From assembly GCF_016107325.1 (NCBI RefSeq), contig NZ_RCVT01000001.1, forward strand, positions 868,001 through 932,000: a stretch of 64,000 nt of DNA. Direction: 5' to 3'. Below the pieces are notes generated by a model, which saw nothing but the letters and a program-made list of their open reading frames with translations, did not search any database and was not told where the DNA came from. This document shows, one piece after another, positions 17,656 through 26,754 of the stretch. The position numbers were made by a program, and so were the translations under genes. Every line of letters begins with the position of its first letter. The first letter of the stretch is position 1. Source of the stretch: Sphingomonas sp. MA1305. Its GTDB lineage: Bacteria; Pseudomonadota; Alphaproteobacteria; Sphingomonadales; Sphingomonadaceae.

Positions 17656-19709
17656 AGCTCGTCGTCCTCGGCCTCAGCCTCGCCTCGTCCTGGGGCAACG
17701 GCCATGCCACCACCTATCGCGCGCTGCTCCGCGCCTTCGCCGCGCGCGGTCACGACGTGCTGTTTCTCGAGCGGGAAATGCCCTGGTATGCCGGCGAGCA
17801 TCGCGACCTGCCGGACCCCGGCTTCTGCCGTCTGGCCTATTATGACAGTGTCGCCGATCTCTCGCGCTTCGATACGGAGATCGCCGGTGCCGATGCGGTG
17901 ATCGTCGGCTCCTACGTGCCGGAGGGTGTCGCGGTCGCCCACCATGTCCAGCGGGTCGCGCGCGGCGTGACCGCTTTCTACGACATCGATACGCCGGTCA
18001 CGCTCGCCAAGCTCGGCCGCGGCGACTTCGAATATCTGTCGCCGGCGGTGATCCCCGATTTCGATCTCTATCTGTCCTTCACCGGCGGCCCGACGCTGCG
18101 CCGACTGGAGCGCGACTTCGGCAGCCCGATGGCAAGGGCGCTCTATTGCTCGGTCGACACCGACGCCTATCGCCCGCTCGACGTGCCGGTGCGCTGGGAT
18201 CTCAGCTATCTCGGCACCTATAGCGACGACCGCCAGCCGACGCTGACCCGGCTGCTCATCGACGTCGCGCGCGCCCGCCCGGAGCGGCGCTTCGCGATCG
18301 CCGGCCCGCAATATCCGGCCGCGATCGACTGGCCGGCCAATGTCGAACGGATCGAGCATCTGCCACCGGTGGACCATGCGGCCTTCTATTCGGCCAGCCG
18401 CTTCACGCTCAACGTCACCCGTGCCGACATGATCGCCGCCGGCTGGTCGCCCTCGGTCCGGCTGTTCGAGGCGGCGGCCTGCGGGACGCCGATCATCTCC
18501 GACCGCTGGGACGGTCTGGACCAGCTGTTCGCCCCCGATCGCGAGATCATCCTGGCGGACACCACCGCCGAGGTGATCGCCGCGCTCGACCGCGACGCCC
18601 GCGCCATGGGTCGCGCCGCCCGCGTGCACGTGCTCGCCGCCCACGGTGCCGACACCCGCGCCGCCGAACTCGAACGCCATCTGACCGACGCTGGCCGGGG
18701 AATGAGCATGACCCACCGGACCATCCGCTCGCTCGTCGCCGGCGGTGCGGGCTTCATCGGCTCGCATCTGTGCCGCGCCTTGCTCGATCGCGGCGAGCAG
18801 GTCGTCTGCCTCGACAATCTGCAGACCGCCCGGCCATCCAATCTCCGCGATCTGCAGGGGCATCCGAACTTCAGCTTCGTCGAGGCGGACGTGATCGATC
18901 CGCTGCCCGACCACGTCACCGGCCAGCGGTTCGACCGCATCTACAATCTCGCCTGCGCCGCCTCGCCGCCGCAATATCAGGCCGATCCGGAGCATACGAT
19001 GCTGACCAGCGTCGTCGGCACCGACCGGCTGCTGCGGCTCGCCGAGACGCAGGGCGCCCGCTTCCTGCTCACCTCGACCAGCGAGGTCTATGGCGACCCC
19101 GAACATCATCCGCAGCGCGAGGATTATCGCGGCTCCGTCAACTGCACCGGCCCGCGCGCCTGTTACGACGAGGGCAAGCGCGCGGCGGAGGCCCTGTCCT
19201 TCGATTTCGCGCGCCTGCGCCGGGCGGAGGTGCGCGTCGCGCGCATCTTCAACACCTACGGTCCTAACATGAACCCCGACGACGGCCGCGTCGTCTCCAA
19301 TTTGATCTGCCAGGCGCTGTCGGGCGAGCCGATCACCATCTACGGCGACGGCTCGCAGACGCGCAGCTTCTGCTACGTCTCCGATCTGGTCGCCGGTCTC
19401 ATTGCGCTGATGGACAGCGAGATCGACGGGCTGGAGCCGATCAACCTCGGCAATCCGAACGAGCTGACGATCAGCGAACTGCTCGACCAGGTGCGCGCGA
19501 TCACCGGGGCACAGGCGCCGGTCACGCGCCTGCCGCTGCCCATCGACGACCCGCGGCGCCGCCGCCCGGACATCGGCCGTGCGCAGGCGGTGCTCGGCTG
19601 GCAGCCCCGCGTCGGGCTCGCCGAGGGGCTGTCGCGCACCTGCGCCTGGTTCGCCGACGAACTCGCCGCGCCGGGCGAGCCGGCCGTCTTGTCATGCGCC
19701 GCCGAATGA
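17652..19709 (+). CDS. Fused CgeB-type glycosyltransferase (copy 3) and UDP-glucuronate decarboxylase
   Basis: 685 aa in one uninterrupted frame. Residues 1-350 are a full CgeB-type transferase (KLVVLGLSLASSWGNGHATT to RAAELERHLTDAGR). Residues 351-685 are an extended SDR of the UXS type: VAGGAGFIGSH, NLACAASPPQYQ, Y505-x3-K509 in CYDEGKRAAE, RIFNTYGPNM and FCYVSDLVAGL. UXS enzymes convert UDP-glucuronate to UDP-xylose. An ATGA tetranucleotide at 18702-18705 marks the expected gene boundary, with GGGG just before it. Removing one G would give a stop there and restore two overlapping genes. The fusion may be real or a one-base artefact. The second domain could also start independently at 18702 or 18708 (GGGGA six bases upstream of the latter). 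Confidence 0.85.
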   Translation: MKLVVLGLSLASSWGNGHATTYRALLRAFAARGHDVLFLEREMPWYAGEHRDLPDPGFCRLAYYDSVADLSRFDTEIAGADAVIVGSYVPEGVAVAHHVQRVARGVTAFYDIDTPVTLAKLGRGDFEYLSPAVIPDFDLYLSFTGGPTLRRLERDFGSPMARALYCSVDTDAYRPLDVPVRWDLSYLGTYSDDRQPTLTRLLIDVARARPERRFAIAGPQYPAAIDWPANVERIEHLPPVDHAAFYSASRFTLNVTRADMIAAGWSPSVRLFEAAACGTPIISDRWDGLDQLFAPDREIILADTTAEVIAALDRDARAMGRAARVHVLAAHGADTRAAELERHLTDAGRGMSMTHRTIRSLVAGGAGFIGSHLCRALLDRGEQVVCLDNLQTARPSNLRDLQGHPNFSFVEADVIDPLPDHVTGQRFDRIYNLACAASPPQYQADPEHTMLTSVVGTDRLLRLAETQGARFLLTSTSEVYGDPEHHPQREDYRGSVNCTGPRACYDEGKRAAEALSFDFARLRRAEVRVARIFNTYGPNMNPDDGRVVSNLICQALSGEPITIYGDGSQTRSFCYVSDLVAGLIALMDSEIDGLEPINLGNPNELTISELLDQVRAITGAQAPVTRLPLPIDDPRRRRPDIGRAQAVLGWQPRVGLAEGLSRTCAWFADELAAPGEPAVLSCAAE

Positions 19710-19714
19710 GCCGG

Positions 19715-19739
19715 GGAACGTTACGCGCGCGCACCGGTT
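19715..19739 (+). promoter_or_regulatory. Weak EcfG-like promoter match before the Crp/Fnr gene
   Basis: GGAAC (19715-19719), 16 bp, GGTT (19736-19739): one mismatch from GGAAC-N16-CGTT. It lies only 10 bp before the annotated ATG at 19749. It would need a nearly leaderless mRNA or a later start such as 19827. Speculative. Confidence 0.25.
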
Positions 19740-19748
19740 GAGCCGCGC

Positions 19749-20513
19749 ATGAGGGATGATCCGGAAGACGATCTCGCCACCCATCCGCTGACCGGCCGTT
19801 TCCTGCTGCGGCGCGGCCGGGCGCGGATGTCGGCGGAGGAGCGGCGCGTGCTGGAAGATGCGGCGTCGGAGGTGAAGACCTACCCCGGCCGGCATCAGCT
19901 CGTCCGCCGCGGCCAGCCGATCCATCACAGCATGTTCCTGGTCGACGGGTTCGTCAGCCGCTACATGGACGATCGCGAAGGCTATCGACAGATCGTGTCC
20001 GTCCACGTGCCGGGCGACTTCGTCGACCTGCACGGCTTTCCGACCGGCCGGCTCGACCATGACATCGCGACGCTCGGCCCGGTCCGCGTCGCGATCTTCG
20101 AACACGATCAGCTAACCCGGATCACCGAGGAGCATCCGCGGCTCGGTCGTTTCCTGTGGTTCGCGACGCTGATCGATGCCGCGATGCATCGCGAATGGAT
20201 CTTCCGGCTCGGCCGGCTCGGCGCAGAGGGGCGGTTGGCGCATTTCTTCTGCGAGCTAAACGCGCGGATGGAAGCCGTCGGCCTGGCCCATGACGGCCGC
20301 TTCACACTGGCCCTGACCCAGCCAGAATTGGCGGAGGCCTGCGGGCTGACCGGCGTCCACGTCAACCGGACCTTGCGGACGCTACGCGAGGACGGGCTGA
20401 TGAACTTCCGCTCGGGCGAGGTCACGATACTCGACCAAAAACGGCTCGCCGCCGTCGCCGAATTCGAACCCGACTATCTCTATTGTGACTGGGCGGCCTG
20501 GAAGGGGCTGTAG
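19749..20513 (+). CDS. Crp/Fnr family transcriptional regulator
   Basis: 254 aa. Cyclic-nucleotide-binding-like jelly roll at about 45-150 (VDGFVSRYMDDREGYRQIVSVHVPGDFVDLHG). Winged helix-turn-helix at about 170-235 with FTLALTQPELAEACGLTGVHVNRTLRTLREDGL. No FNR-type cysteine cluster is visible, and this subgroup usually does not bind cAMP. Start uncertain: ATG 19749 gives the usual family length, ATG 19827 is an in-frame alternative. It follows the glyco operon by 39 bp but may be separately transcribed. Confidence 0.88.
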   Translation: MRDDPEDDLATHPLTGRFLLRRGRARMSAEERRVLEDAASEVKTYPGRHQLVRRGQPIHHSMFLVDGFVSRYMDDREGYRQIVSVHVPGDFVDLHGFPTGRLDHDIATLGPVRVAIFEHDQLTRITEEHPRLGRFLWFATLIDAAMHREWIFRLGRLGAEGRLAHFFCELNARMEAVGLAHDGRFTLALTQPELAEACGLTGVHVNRTLRTLREDGLMNFRSGEVTILDQKRLAAVAEFEPDYLYCDWAAWKGL

Positions 20514-20617
20514 AACCGGTCGGCTGGAAGGTTTCCGCGCCCCGAGCCGCCCGCATCGCGGCGTTACCGATCCGCCGGGGCCTTTCCTCGCGCCGGGTGA
20601 AATGCTCTAACCCCTTG

Positions 20618-22912
20618 ATGCGCTTCCTCTTAGCTTCCGCCGCCTTGATCGCTGCACCGCTCGGCGCCCAGATCGCGCCGCCCACCGCGGACCCGTTCAT
20701 CGGCACGGGCGGGGAGGGGCATACCTTTCCCGGCGCCACCGCGCCGTTCGGCATGGTGCAGCTCAGCCCGGACACGGACACGGGCTGCGAAATCCGGCAA
20801 TGCTACGGCCATGCGGCCGGCTATCGCTACGAGGACCCGACGATCCAGGGGTTCAGCCACACGCATTTCTCCGGCGCCGGCCATTCCGATCTCGGCGACG
20901 TGCTGGTGATGCCGGTCGCCGGCGACGCGGTGCCGATGGATCCCGGCGATCCCAAGGTGCCGCTGTCCGGCTACCGTTCGCGCTTCAGCCATGTGCGCGA
21001 GAGCGCGACGCCGGGCTATTATGCGGTGACGCTGGATGACCGAGATATTCGCGCCGAGCTGACCGCAGGCACCCGCGTCGGCGTGCATCGCTATCGCTTC
21101 GGCGGACAGAATGCGCATCTGGTCCTCGACCTGCGCACGTCGCTGTACAATTATCCGGGCAAGATCCTGTGGTCGGGCCTGCACCTCCGTCCCGACGGCA
21201 CGCTGACCGGCTTCCGCGAGACTCGCGGCTGGGCGCCGGGGCGCAAATTGTTCTTCGCGATGCGCTTTTCCGCGCCGCTCAGAGATCACGCCTTCGTCGA
21301 TCGCGACGCCAACGTCCCCTACAAGGGCTTCGCCGGTCCCGGCCGCGGCAGCGACGCGCTGGCCGAGAAGCTCGGCCGGCAACTGGAGGCGCGGCTCGAC
21401 TTCGGCAAGCTGCAGACGCTGGAGGTGCGCGTTGCCCTGTCCGGCGTCGACGAGGACGGGGCGGTCGCCAATCTCGATGCCGAACCCGGCGACTTCGACG
21501 CCGTCCTCGCCAAGACGAGGGCGGCATGGGCCACGGCGCTCGGCGCGGTGCAGATCGATGCCGATGCGCCGATCCGCACCAGCGTCTACACCGCCCTCTA
21601 TCACAGCCTGCTCGCCCCTAGCGTGTGGAGCGATGCCGACGGCCGCTTCCGCGGGCCCGACGACCAGGTGCATCGCGCCAACGGTTACACCGTCCGCTCG
21701 ACCTTCTCGCTGTGGGACACGTTCCGGGCGGAACATCCGCTGCTGACGCTGATCCAGCCGGCGCAGACCACCACCGACGTGGTCCGCTCGCTGATCGACA
21801 GCCGCCGCTACAGCCCCGACGGCATCCTGCCGGTCTGGCAGTTCGCCGGGCGCGAGACTTGGACGATGATCGGCTACCACGCCGTGCCGGTGATCGCCGA
21901 CGCCTATCTGAAGGGCATCGGCGGCTTCGACGCCAAGGCGGCCCTCGACGCGATGGTCGCCAGCGCCACCTACGCGCCCTACGGCGGCCTCGGCGAGTAT
22001 ATGAAGCGCGGCTATGTGCCGATCGACAGGGAGCCGGAGGCCGCGTCGAAGACGGTCGAATATGCCTATGACGACTGGACCATCGCCCGCATGGCCCGCG
22101 CCATGGGCCGCAACGACGTTGCCGCCACGTTCGAGAAGCGGGCCGGCAACTGGCGCAACAGCTTCGACGCCAAGACCGGCTTCCTGCGCGCCCGCAAGAG
22201 CGACGGCAGTTTCCGGACTCCCTTCGACCCGACCGCGATCAACTATGGCTCTGATTACACCGAGGGCAATGCCTGGCAGTACAGCTGGTTCATGCCCCAG
22301 GATCAGGGCGGGCTGTTCCGCCTGCTCGGCGGCGACCGCAAGGTGGTCGCCAAGCTCGATGCGATGTTCGACTATGACAACAGCAAGCTCGACTACAGCC
22401 ATGCCGAGGACATCGCCGGGCTGATCGGCCAGTATATCCACGGCAACGAGCCGAGCCACCACGTCGCCTATCTCTACGTCCTCGCGGGCCAGCCGTGGCG
22501 GACGCAGGAGCGGCTCGCCCAGATCGTCGCCAGCCAATACAAGCCGACCCCCGACGGCCTGTCGGGCAACGACGACCTCGGCCAGATGTCCGCCTGGCTG
22601 GTGTTCACCGCGCTCGGCTTCTATCCGGTGACGCCGGGCACCAACCAATATGTCATCGGCCGGCCCTTCGTCCGCCGTGCGGTGCTGACGCTGCCCAATG
22701 GCCGCACGTTCACGATCCGCGCCGACGGACTGAGCGACGCCAACCGCTATGTCGGCCAGGTCACGCTCGACGGCACGCCGCTGACGCACAGCTACATCAC
22801 GCACGAGCAGATCATGGCGGGCGGCGAATTGCGCTTCACCATGCAGGCGACGCCGAACCGGAGCTGGGGTAGTGCCAAGACGGCGCGGCCCTATTCGATG
22901 ACGCCCTTCTGA
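20618..22912 (+). CDS. GH92 family glycosidase (alpha-mannosidase type), secreted
   Basis: 764 aa. N-terminal signal peptide RFLLASAALIAAPLGA, cleavage before Q. The mature start DPFIGTGGEGHTFPGATAPF is the GH92 hallmark. Also present are NAWQYSWFMPQD, GNEPSHHVAYLYVL and NDDLGQMSAWLVFTALGFYPV, the calcium-binding and active-site region of these inverting exo-alpha-mannosidases. Start at ATG 20618; the in-frame GTG at 20597 would spoil the signal peptide. Exported to periplasm or outside. The following MHS-type transporter may take up a product or co-metabolite, although no sugar-specific features are visible in it. Confidence 0.92.
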   Translation: MRFLLASAALIAAPLGAQIAPPTADPFIGTGGEGHTFPGATAPFGMVQLSPDTDTGCEIRQCYGHAAGYRYEDPTIQGFSHTHFSGAGHSDLGDVLVMPVAGDAVPMDPGDPKVPLSGYRSRFSHVRESATPGYYAVTLDDRDIRAELTAGTRVGVHRYRFGGQNAHLVLDLRTSLYNYPGKILWSGLHLRPDGTLTGFRETRGWAPGRKLFFAMRFSAPLRDHAFVDRDANVPYKGFAGPGRGSDALAEKLGRQLEARLDFGKLQTLEVRVALSGVDEDGAVANLDAEPGDFDAVLAKTRAAWATALGAVQIDADAPIRTSVYTALYHSLLAPSVWSDADGRFRGPDDQVHRANGYTVRSTFSLWDTFRAEHPLLTLIQPAQTTTDVVRSLIDSRRYSPDGILPVWQFAGRETWTMIGYHAVPVIADAYLKGIGGFDAKAALDAMVASATYAPYGGLGEYMKRGYVPIDREPEAASKTVEYAYDDWTIARMARAMGRNDVAATFEKRAGNWRNSFDAKTGFLRARKSDGSFRTPFDPTAINYGSDYTEGNAWQYSWFMPQDQGGLFRLLGGDRKVVAKLDAMFDYDNSKLDYSHAEDIAGLIGQYIHGNEPSHHVAYLYVLAGQPWRTQERLAQIVASQYKPTPDGLSGNDDLGQMSAWLVFTALGFYPVTPGTNQYVIGRPFVRRAVLTLPNGRTFTIRADGLSDANRYVGQVTLDGTPLTHSYITHEQIMAGGELRFTMQATPNRSWGSAKTARPYSMTPF

Positions 22913-22959
22913 TCGCCGGCCGGGGGTGACGCCCCGGCCAGCATGGCTATGCTGGCGCG

Positions 22960-24240
22960 ATGACCGCACCGGCCACCCCCAACCATCGTCTTCGTTCGAT
23001 CCTCGGCGGCTCGGCCGGCAACCTCGTCGAATGGTTCGACTGGTATGTCTATTCCGCCTTCGGCCTCTATTTCGCGCCGCATTTCTTCCCGAAGGGCAAT
23101 CCCACCGCGCAATTGCTCAACACCGCCGCGATCTTCGCGGTGGGTTTCGTGATGCGGCCGGTCGGCGCGTGGATCATGGGCATCTACGCCGACCGCTACG
23201 GCCGCAAGGCGGGGCTGACGCTGTCGGTGGTGCTGATGTGCGCCGGCGCCTTCCTGATCGCGGTGTCGCCATCCTGCGAATCGATTCGCTGGGGCGCGCC
23301 GGCGCTGCTCGTCGTCGCCCGACTGATGCAGGGATTGAGCGTCGGTGGCGAATATGGCGCCAGCGCGGTCTATCTGTCGGAGATGGCGGGGCGCGAGCGG
23401 CGAGGCTTCTTCTCCTCCTTCCAATATGTCACGCTGATCGCCGGGCAATTGCTCGCGCTGTTCACCCTGTTGCTGCTGCAGGCGGTGCTGAGCGAGGCGC
23501 AGCTGGAATCCTGGGGATGGCGGATCCCGTTCGCGCTCGGCGGGCTGCTCGCCATCCTTGTCTTCCGCATCCGCCGCGGCCTCGCCGAGACGCAGGCGTT
23601 CGAAAACGCCCGCGACCAGCCGCGGTCGAGCGGCTGGCTGTTGTTCAGCCGCCACCCGCGTCAGGCGGCGACGGTGATCCTGCTCACCGCCGGAGGCACG
23701 CTCGCCTTCTACGCCTATACGACCTACATGCAGAAGTTCCTGGTCAACACGACCGGCTTCTCGCGCGAGACCGCGACCTGGATCATGACCGCCGCGCTGG
23801 CGCTCTATGCCGCGCTGCAGCCGGTCGCGGGCGCCTTGTCGGACCGGATCGGCCGGCGGCCGCTGATGATCGGCTTCGGCGTGCTCGGCCTCATTGCGAC
23901 CGTCCCGATCTTCTCCGCCCTGGAGCGTGTCCACAGCCCCTTCGCCGCCTTCGCGCTGGTGATGATCGCTCTGGTCATCGTCAGCGGCTATACCGCGATC
24001 AATGCGGTGGTGAAGGCGGAGCTGTTCCCCGCCCATATCCGCGCGCTCGGCGTCGCGCTTCCCTATGCCCTGGCCAATACCGCCTTCGGCGGCACGGCCG
24101 AATATGTCGCTTTATGGCTGAAGCAGGCCGGCGTGGAACGCGCCTTCTACTGGTATGTCACGGCGATGATCGGCGTGTCGCTGATCACCTATTGGCGGAT
24201 GCGCGACACTCGCCGGCACAGCGCGATCCTGGAGGACTGA
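22960..24240 (+). CDS. MHS-family MFS transporter (KgtP-like, proton symport)
   Basis: 426 aa, 12 predicted membrane segments. The N-terminal GNLVEWFDWYVYSAF, the loop ADRYGRKAGL between helices 2 and 3, and GLSVGGEYGASAVYLSE in helix 4 are hallmarks of the metabolite:H+ symporter group that includes KgtP (2-oxoglutarate) and ShiA. The best match by eye is the 2-oxoglutarate permease subgroup; substrate not proven. It lies 47 bp after the GH92 gene. Its stop is 3 bp from the convergent end of the Csu-type gene. Confidence 0.88.
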   Translation: MTAPATPNHRLRSILGGSAGNLVEWFDWYVYSAFGLYFAPHFFPKGNPTAQLLNTAAIFAVGFVMRPVGAWIMGIYADRYGRKAGLTLSVVLMCAGAFLIAVSPSCESIRWGAPALLVVARLMQGLSVGGEYGASAVYLSEMAGRERRGFFSSFQYVTLIAGQLLALFTLLLLQAVLSEAQLESWGWRIPFALGGLLAILVFRIRRGLAETQAFENARDQPRSSGWLLFSRHPRQAATVILLTAGGTLAFYAYTTYMQKFLVNTTGFSRETATWIMTAALALYAALQPVAGALSDRIGRRPLMIGFGVLGLIATVPIFSALERVHSPFAAFALVMIALVIVSGYTAINAVVKAELFPAHIRALGVALPYALANTAFGGTAEYVALWLKQAGVERAFYWYVTAMIGVSLITYWRMRDTRRHSAILED

Positions 24241-24243
24241 GGC

Positions 24244-25293
24244 TCAGCGCAGCAGATAGGGCAGCGAGACGGTGAAGGAGGATTGCTTCGCCATCGCGCC
24301 GCGCGGGCGCAGCCGGACATGCGTCACCGCCGCCTCGCTGGCGATGTTGCCCGCCACCGGCACATAGGTCCAGGTCGCGCCACCGTCGGACGAGAAATCG
24401 ACGTCGTCGGTGGTGTCGCCCGGCCCGCCATAGCGCAACGTGACGCCGGAGGCGGGCGAGCCATCGGTCAACCCGACCACCGTCGTCGACGACGTCCCGT
24501 CGCCGTCCAAGGCCACCACCGCCCGCGCCGGCGTCGGCAGCACCAGCCCGATCGTACCGGCGTCGAGCGGCACGATATCGGGATTGCTCATCGCCACCGA
24601 CACGCGGCGTCGCGCCCCCGGCAGGTCGCGCGGATTGCTGGTGCCGTTGACCGGGTCCCAGCTGGTCACGGTCGTCATCGTCATGGTCGCATTCTGCGCC
24701 GCGACGGTCAGCGTCACGTCGATCGTCGAGCGGCCGGTGCCGGCATTCGGTGTGCCTGTGCACACGCCCGCGGCATAGACCGGGCAGATATACCAGCTCC
24801 AGTCGATCGTGATCCGGTCGGTATAGGTGCCCGCCACCGGCGTCGTGCCACCGGTCAGTTTCAGATAGAGCGGCAGGTCGGCCGTGCTGCCGCCGAGCAG
24901 GCCGAGCACGTTGAGCAGATTGTTCTGCATGAAGTCGAGCGGCACGCCCGGCGTGAAGGGGTAGGTGCCGTTGGCGTCGGCAGAGGTCGTATAGCCGATG
25001 GTGCCGCCGCCGCTGCGCGTCAGCTTCAGCCCGTTGGTCGTGTTCAGCGTGCCGCGGATGTAATTGCCGCCGAGCAGCACGATGATCGACGTATCGCAGG
25101 TCAGGCCGGCGCGCGTCTTCTGCGCGGGCACCGCCGCCGCTTTGATCGCCGCCGGTGAATAGGGGCCGATCGCCGGCGCGAGCGACGTGCTGACGGTACA
25201 GCCCGCGGCGGCGGCGGGCGACGCGACGATCGCGGCGCACAGCATGGCGATCACGCCGAGGATCAGGCGACGGAGCGGCAGCAAGGGGTTCAT
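24244..25293 (-). CDS. Csu-type fimbrial / spore-coat-U domain protein, secreted
   Basis: 349 aa from ATG 25293 (GAAGG six bases upstream). Signal peptide with positive N-terminus (LLPLRRLILGVIAMLCAAIV) and AxA-type cleavage near ASPAAAAG. The mature part contains two SCPU-like beta domains. The first has the CTVST...C pattern and YTDRITIDW near its end; the second ends with FTVSLPYLLR. SCPU proteins are exported by a chaperone-usher system (csu genes), but no chaperone or usher gene is present here. It is therefore an orphan subunit, possibly a tip adhesin, in a genome whose other csu genes lie elsewhere. Confidence 0.75.
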   Translation of the reverse strand: MNPLLPLRRLILGVIAMLCAAIVASPAAAAGCTVSTSLAPAIGPYSPAAIKAAAVPAQKTRAGLTCDTSIIVLLGGNYIRGTLNTTNGLKLTRSGGGTIGYTTSADANGTYPFTPGVPLDFMQNNLLNVLGLLGGSTADLPLYLKLTGGTTPVAGTYTDRITIDWSWYICPVYAAGVCTGTPNAGTGRSTIDVTLTVAAQNATMTMTTVTSWDPVNGTSNPRDLPGARRRVSVAMSNPDIVPLDAGTIGLVLPTPARAVVALDGDGTSSTTVVGLTDGSPASGVTLRYGGPGDTTDDVDFSSDGGATWTYVPVAGNIASEAAVTHVRLRPRGAMAKQSSFTVSLPYLLR

Positions 25294-25380
25294 CGGACCT
25301 TCGGGCAGCATGGATGCCCGTATGTCCGCCCGCTTCGGTAAACGGCCGATTACGGACCCGTAACGGGTGCGATCGCGCCG

Positions 25381-26754
25381 CTAAACGGGTGCGATCGACC
25401 GCGCACCGCGGGGCAGCGCGATCACCGCGCACAGGCCGCCACCCGCGCGATTGCGCAGCCGGATGTCGCCGCCCGCCTCGCGCACGATCGAGCGCGCCAG
25501 CGCCAGGCCGAGACCGATGCCGCCGGTGTCGCGGTTGCGCGAGCTTTCAAGGCGGGTGAACGGATCGAACACGTCCTCCAGCCGCTCCTCCGGAATACCG
25601 GGTCCGCGATCCGCCACCTCGATGTCGACGCCATGCGGCGCGACGGCCAGCCGCACCTCTGCGCCGCCGCCATATTTGACCGCATTCTCGATCAGGTTGC
25701 GCACCGCGCGCCGCATCAGCGCCGGGCGCAGCCGCATGCGCAGCCGCTCGACCTCCTCGAAGGCGACGTCTTGGCCGAGGTCGCGGAAATCCTCGACCAC
25801 GGCATCGACCAGCGCCGCCAGGTCGACCTCGGTCGGCGCCTCGCTCGGCCGGCCCATCCGCGCCAGCGACAGGATGTCGTCGAGCGTGCGGTTCATCTCC
25901 TCGATCGTCGCCGCCATGCGCGTGCGGTCGCCCTCGTCCTCGACCGATTCGATACGGACGCGCAGCGCGGCGAGCGGCGTGCGCAGATCGTGGCCGATCG
26001 CACCCAGCATCCGGTCCTTTTCCTCGAGCATCGCGGTGACGCGCAGCCGCAGCGCGTTGAACGCCGCGATCAGCTGACGCACGTCGCCCGGCCCGCTTTC
26101 CGGCACCTCCTCGGCGCCGTCGCCAGGCCCGAACCGCTCCGCCGCCCGGGTCAGGTCGCGCAAAGGGCGCGACAGCCGCCGCCCGGCGAGCAGCACCGGC
26201 ACCAGCACGAGCAGATAGAGTACCGCCGTCTCGCCGACCAGCCGCCAGACCAGATCGCGATCGTCGCTCAGCCAGAAGGTGCTCAACACCCACCAGCCGC
26301 GTCCCGGCTGTTCGACCGCGATCCGCAACTCGGCGCCGCGGGCGACGATCCGCTCGGCGCGCTTGGGCGGCATCCGGCGCAACAGCGGGTCGGCGGGATC
26401 GATCGGCAGCAGGCCGGTGACGATCCGCCCCGGCCGCATGCCGGTCTCCGCCAGCGTCGACCGCAGCGCGTCCTCGACCTCGGTGAGCCGCGGCGCGGTG
26501 ACGGGGATCGGATTGGCGGGATAGCGCCGCACCCGCCCGCGCTGCTCGCGGTCTCGGTCGGGGCGCGGGCGCGCGGCGCGCTCGGTCGCGTCGATCAGCC
26601 GGGCGACGACCGGGCCGGTGGTCTGCTCCAGCCGGAAATTGCGCCGTTCGCGCAGCAGCAGGCCGAAGTTGATCGCCTGCGCGACGAACAGGCCGATGGC
26701 GACGAGCAGGGCGATCTGCCCGGCCAGCGTGCGCGGGCGCCACCGCCGCGTCAC
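25381..26754 (-). CDS. Sensor histidine kinase
   Basis: 457 aa. Membrane segments at about 12-31 and 172-190 flank a periplasmic sensor of about 140 residues, rich in Arg and Pro. A HAMP domain follows, then the H-box AIGHDLRTPLAALR with H255. The N-box is NLIENAVKYG, and ATP-lid motifs are DRGPGIP and GIGLGLAL. Start is GTG 26754, overlapping the response-regulator stop (GTGA, 26751-26754). Together with the response regulator and the EF-hand protein it forms a likely three-gene sensory unit. Confidence 0.92.
   Translation of the reverse strand: MTRRWRPRTLAGQIALLVAIGLFVAQAINFGLLLRERRNFRLEQTTGPVVARLIDATERAARPRPDRDREQRGRVRRYPANPIPVTAPRLTEVEDALRSTLAETGMRPGRIVTGLLPIDPADPLLRRMPPKRAERIVARGAELRIAVEQPGRGWWVLSTFWLSDDRDLVWRLVGETAVLYLLVLVPVLLAGRRLSRPLRDLTRAAERFGPGDGAEEVPESGPGDVRQLIAAFNALRLRVTAMLEEKDRMLGAIGHDLRTPLAALRVRIESVEDEGDRTRMAATIEEMNRTLDDILSLARMGRPSEAPTEVDLAALVDAVVEDFRDLGQDVAFEEVERLRMRLRPALMRRAVRNLIENAVKYGGGAEVRLAVAPHGVDIEVADRGPGIPEERLEDVFDPFTRLESSRNRDTGGIGLGLALARSIVREAGGDIRLRNRAGGGLCAVIALPRGARSIAPV

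Noticed and set aside
20630..22969. Open frame of 779 codons on minus opposite the GH92 gene
   Set aside because: Antisense shadow of a strong secreted GH92 gene with signal peptide; no domain, no ribosome site.
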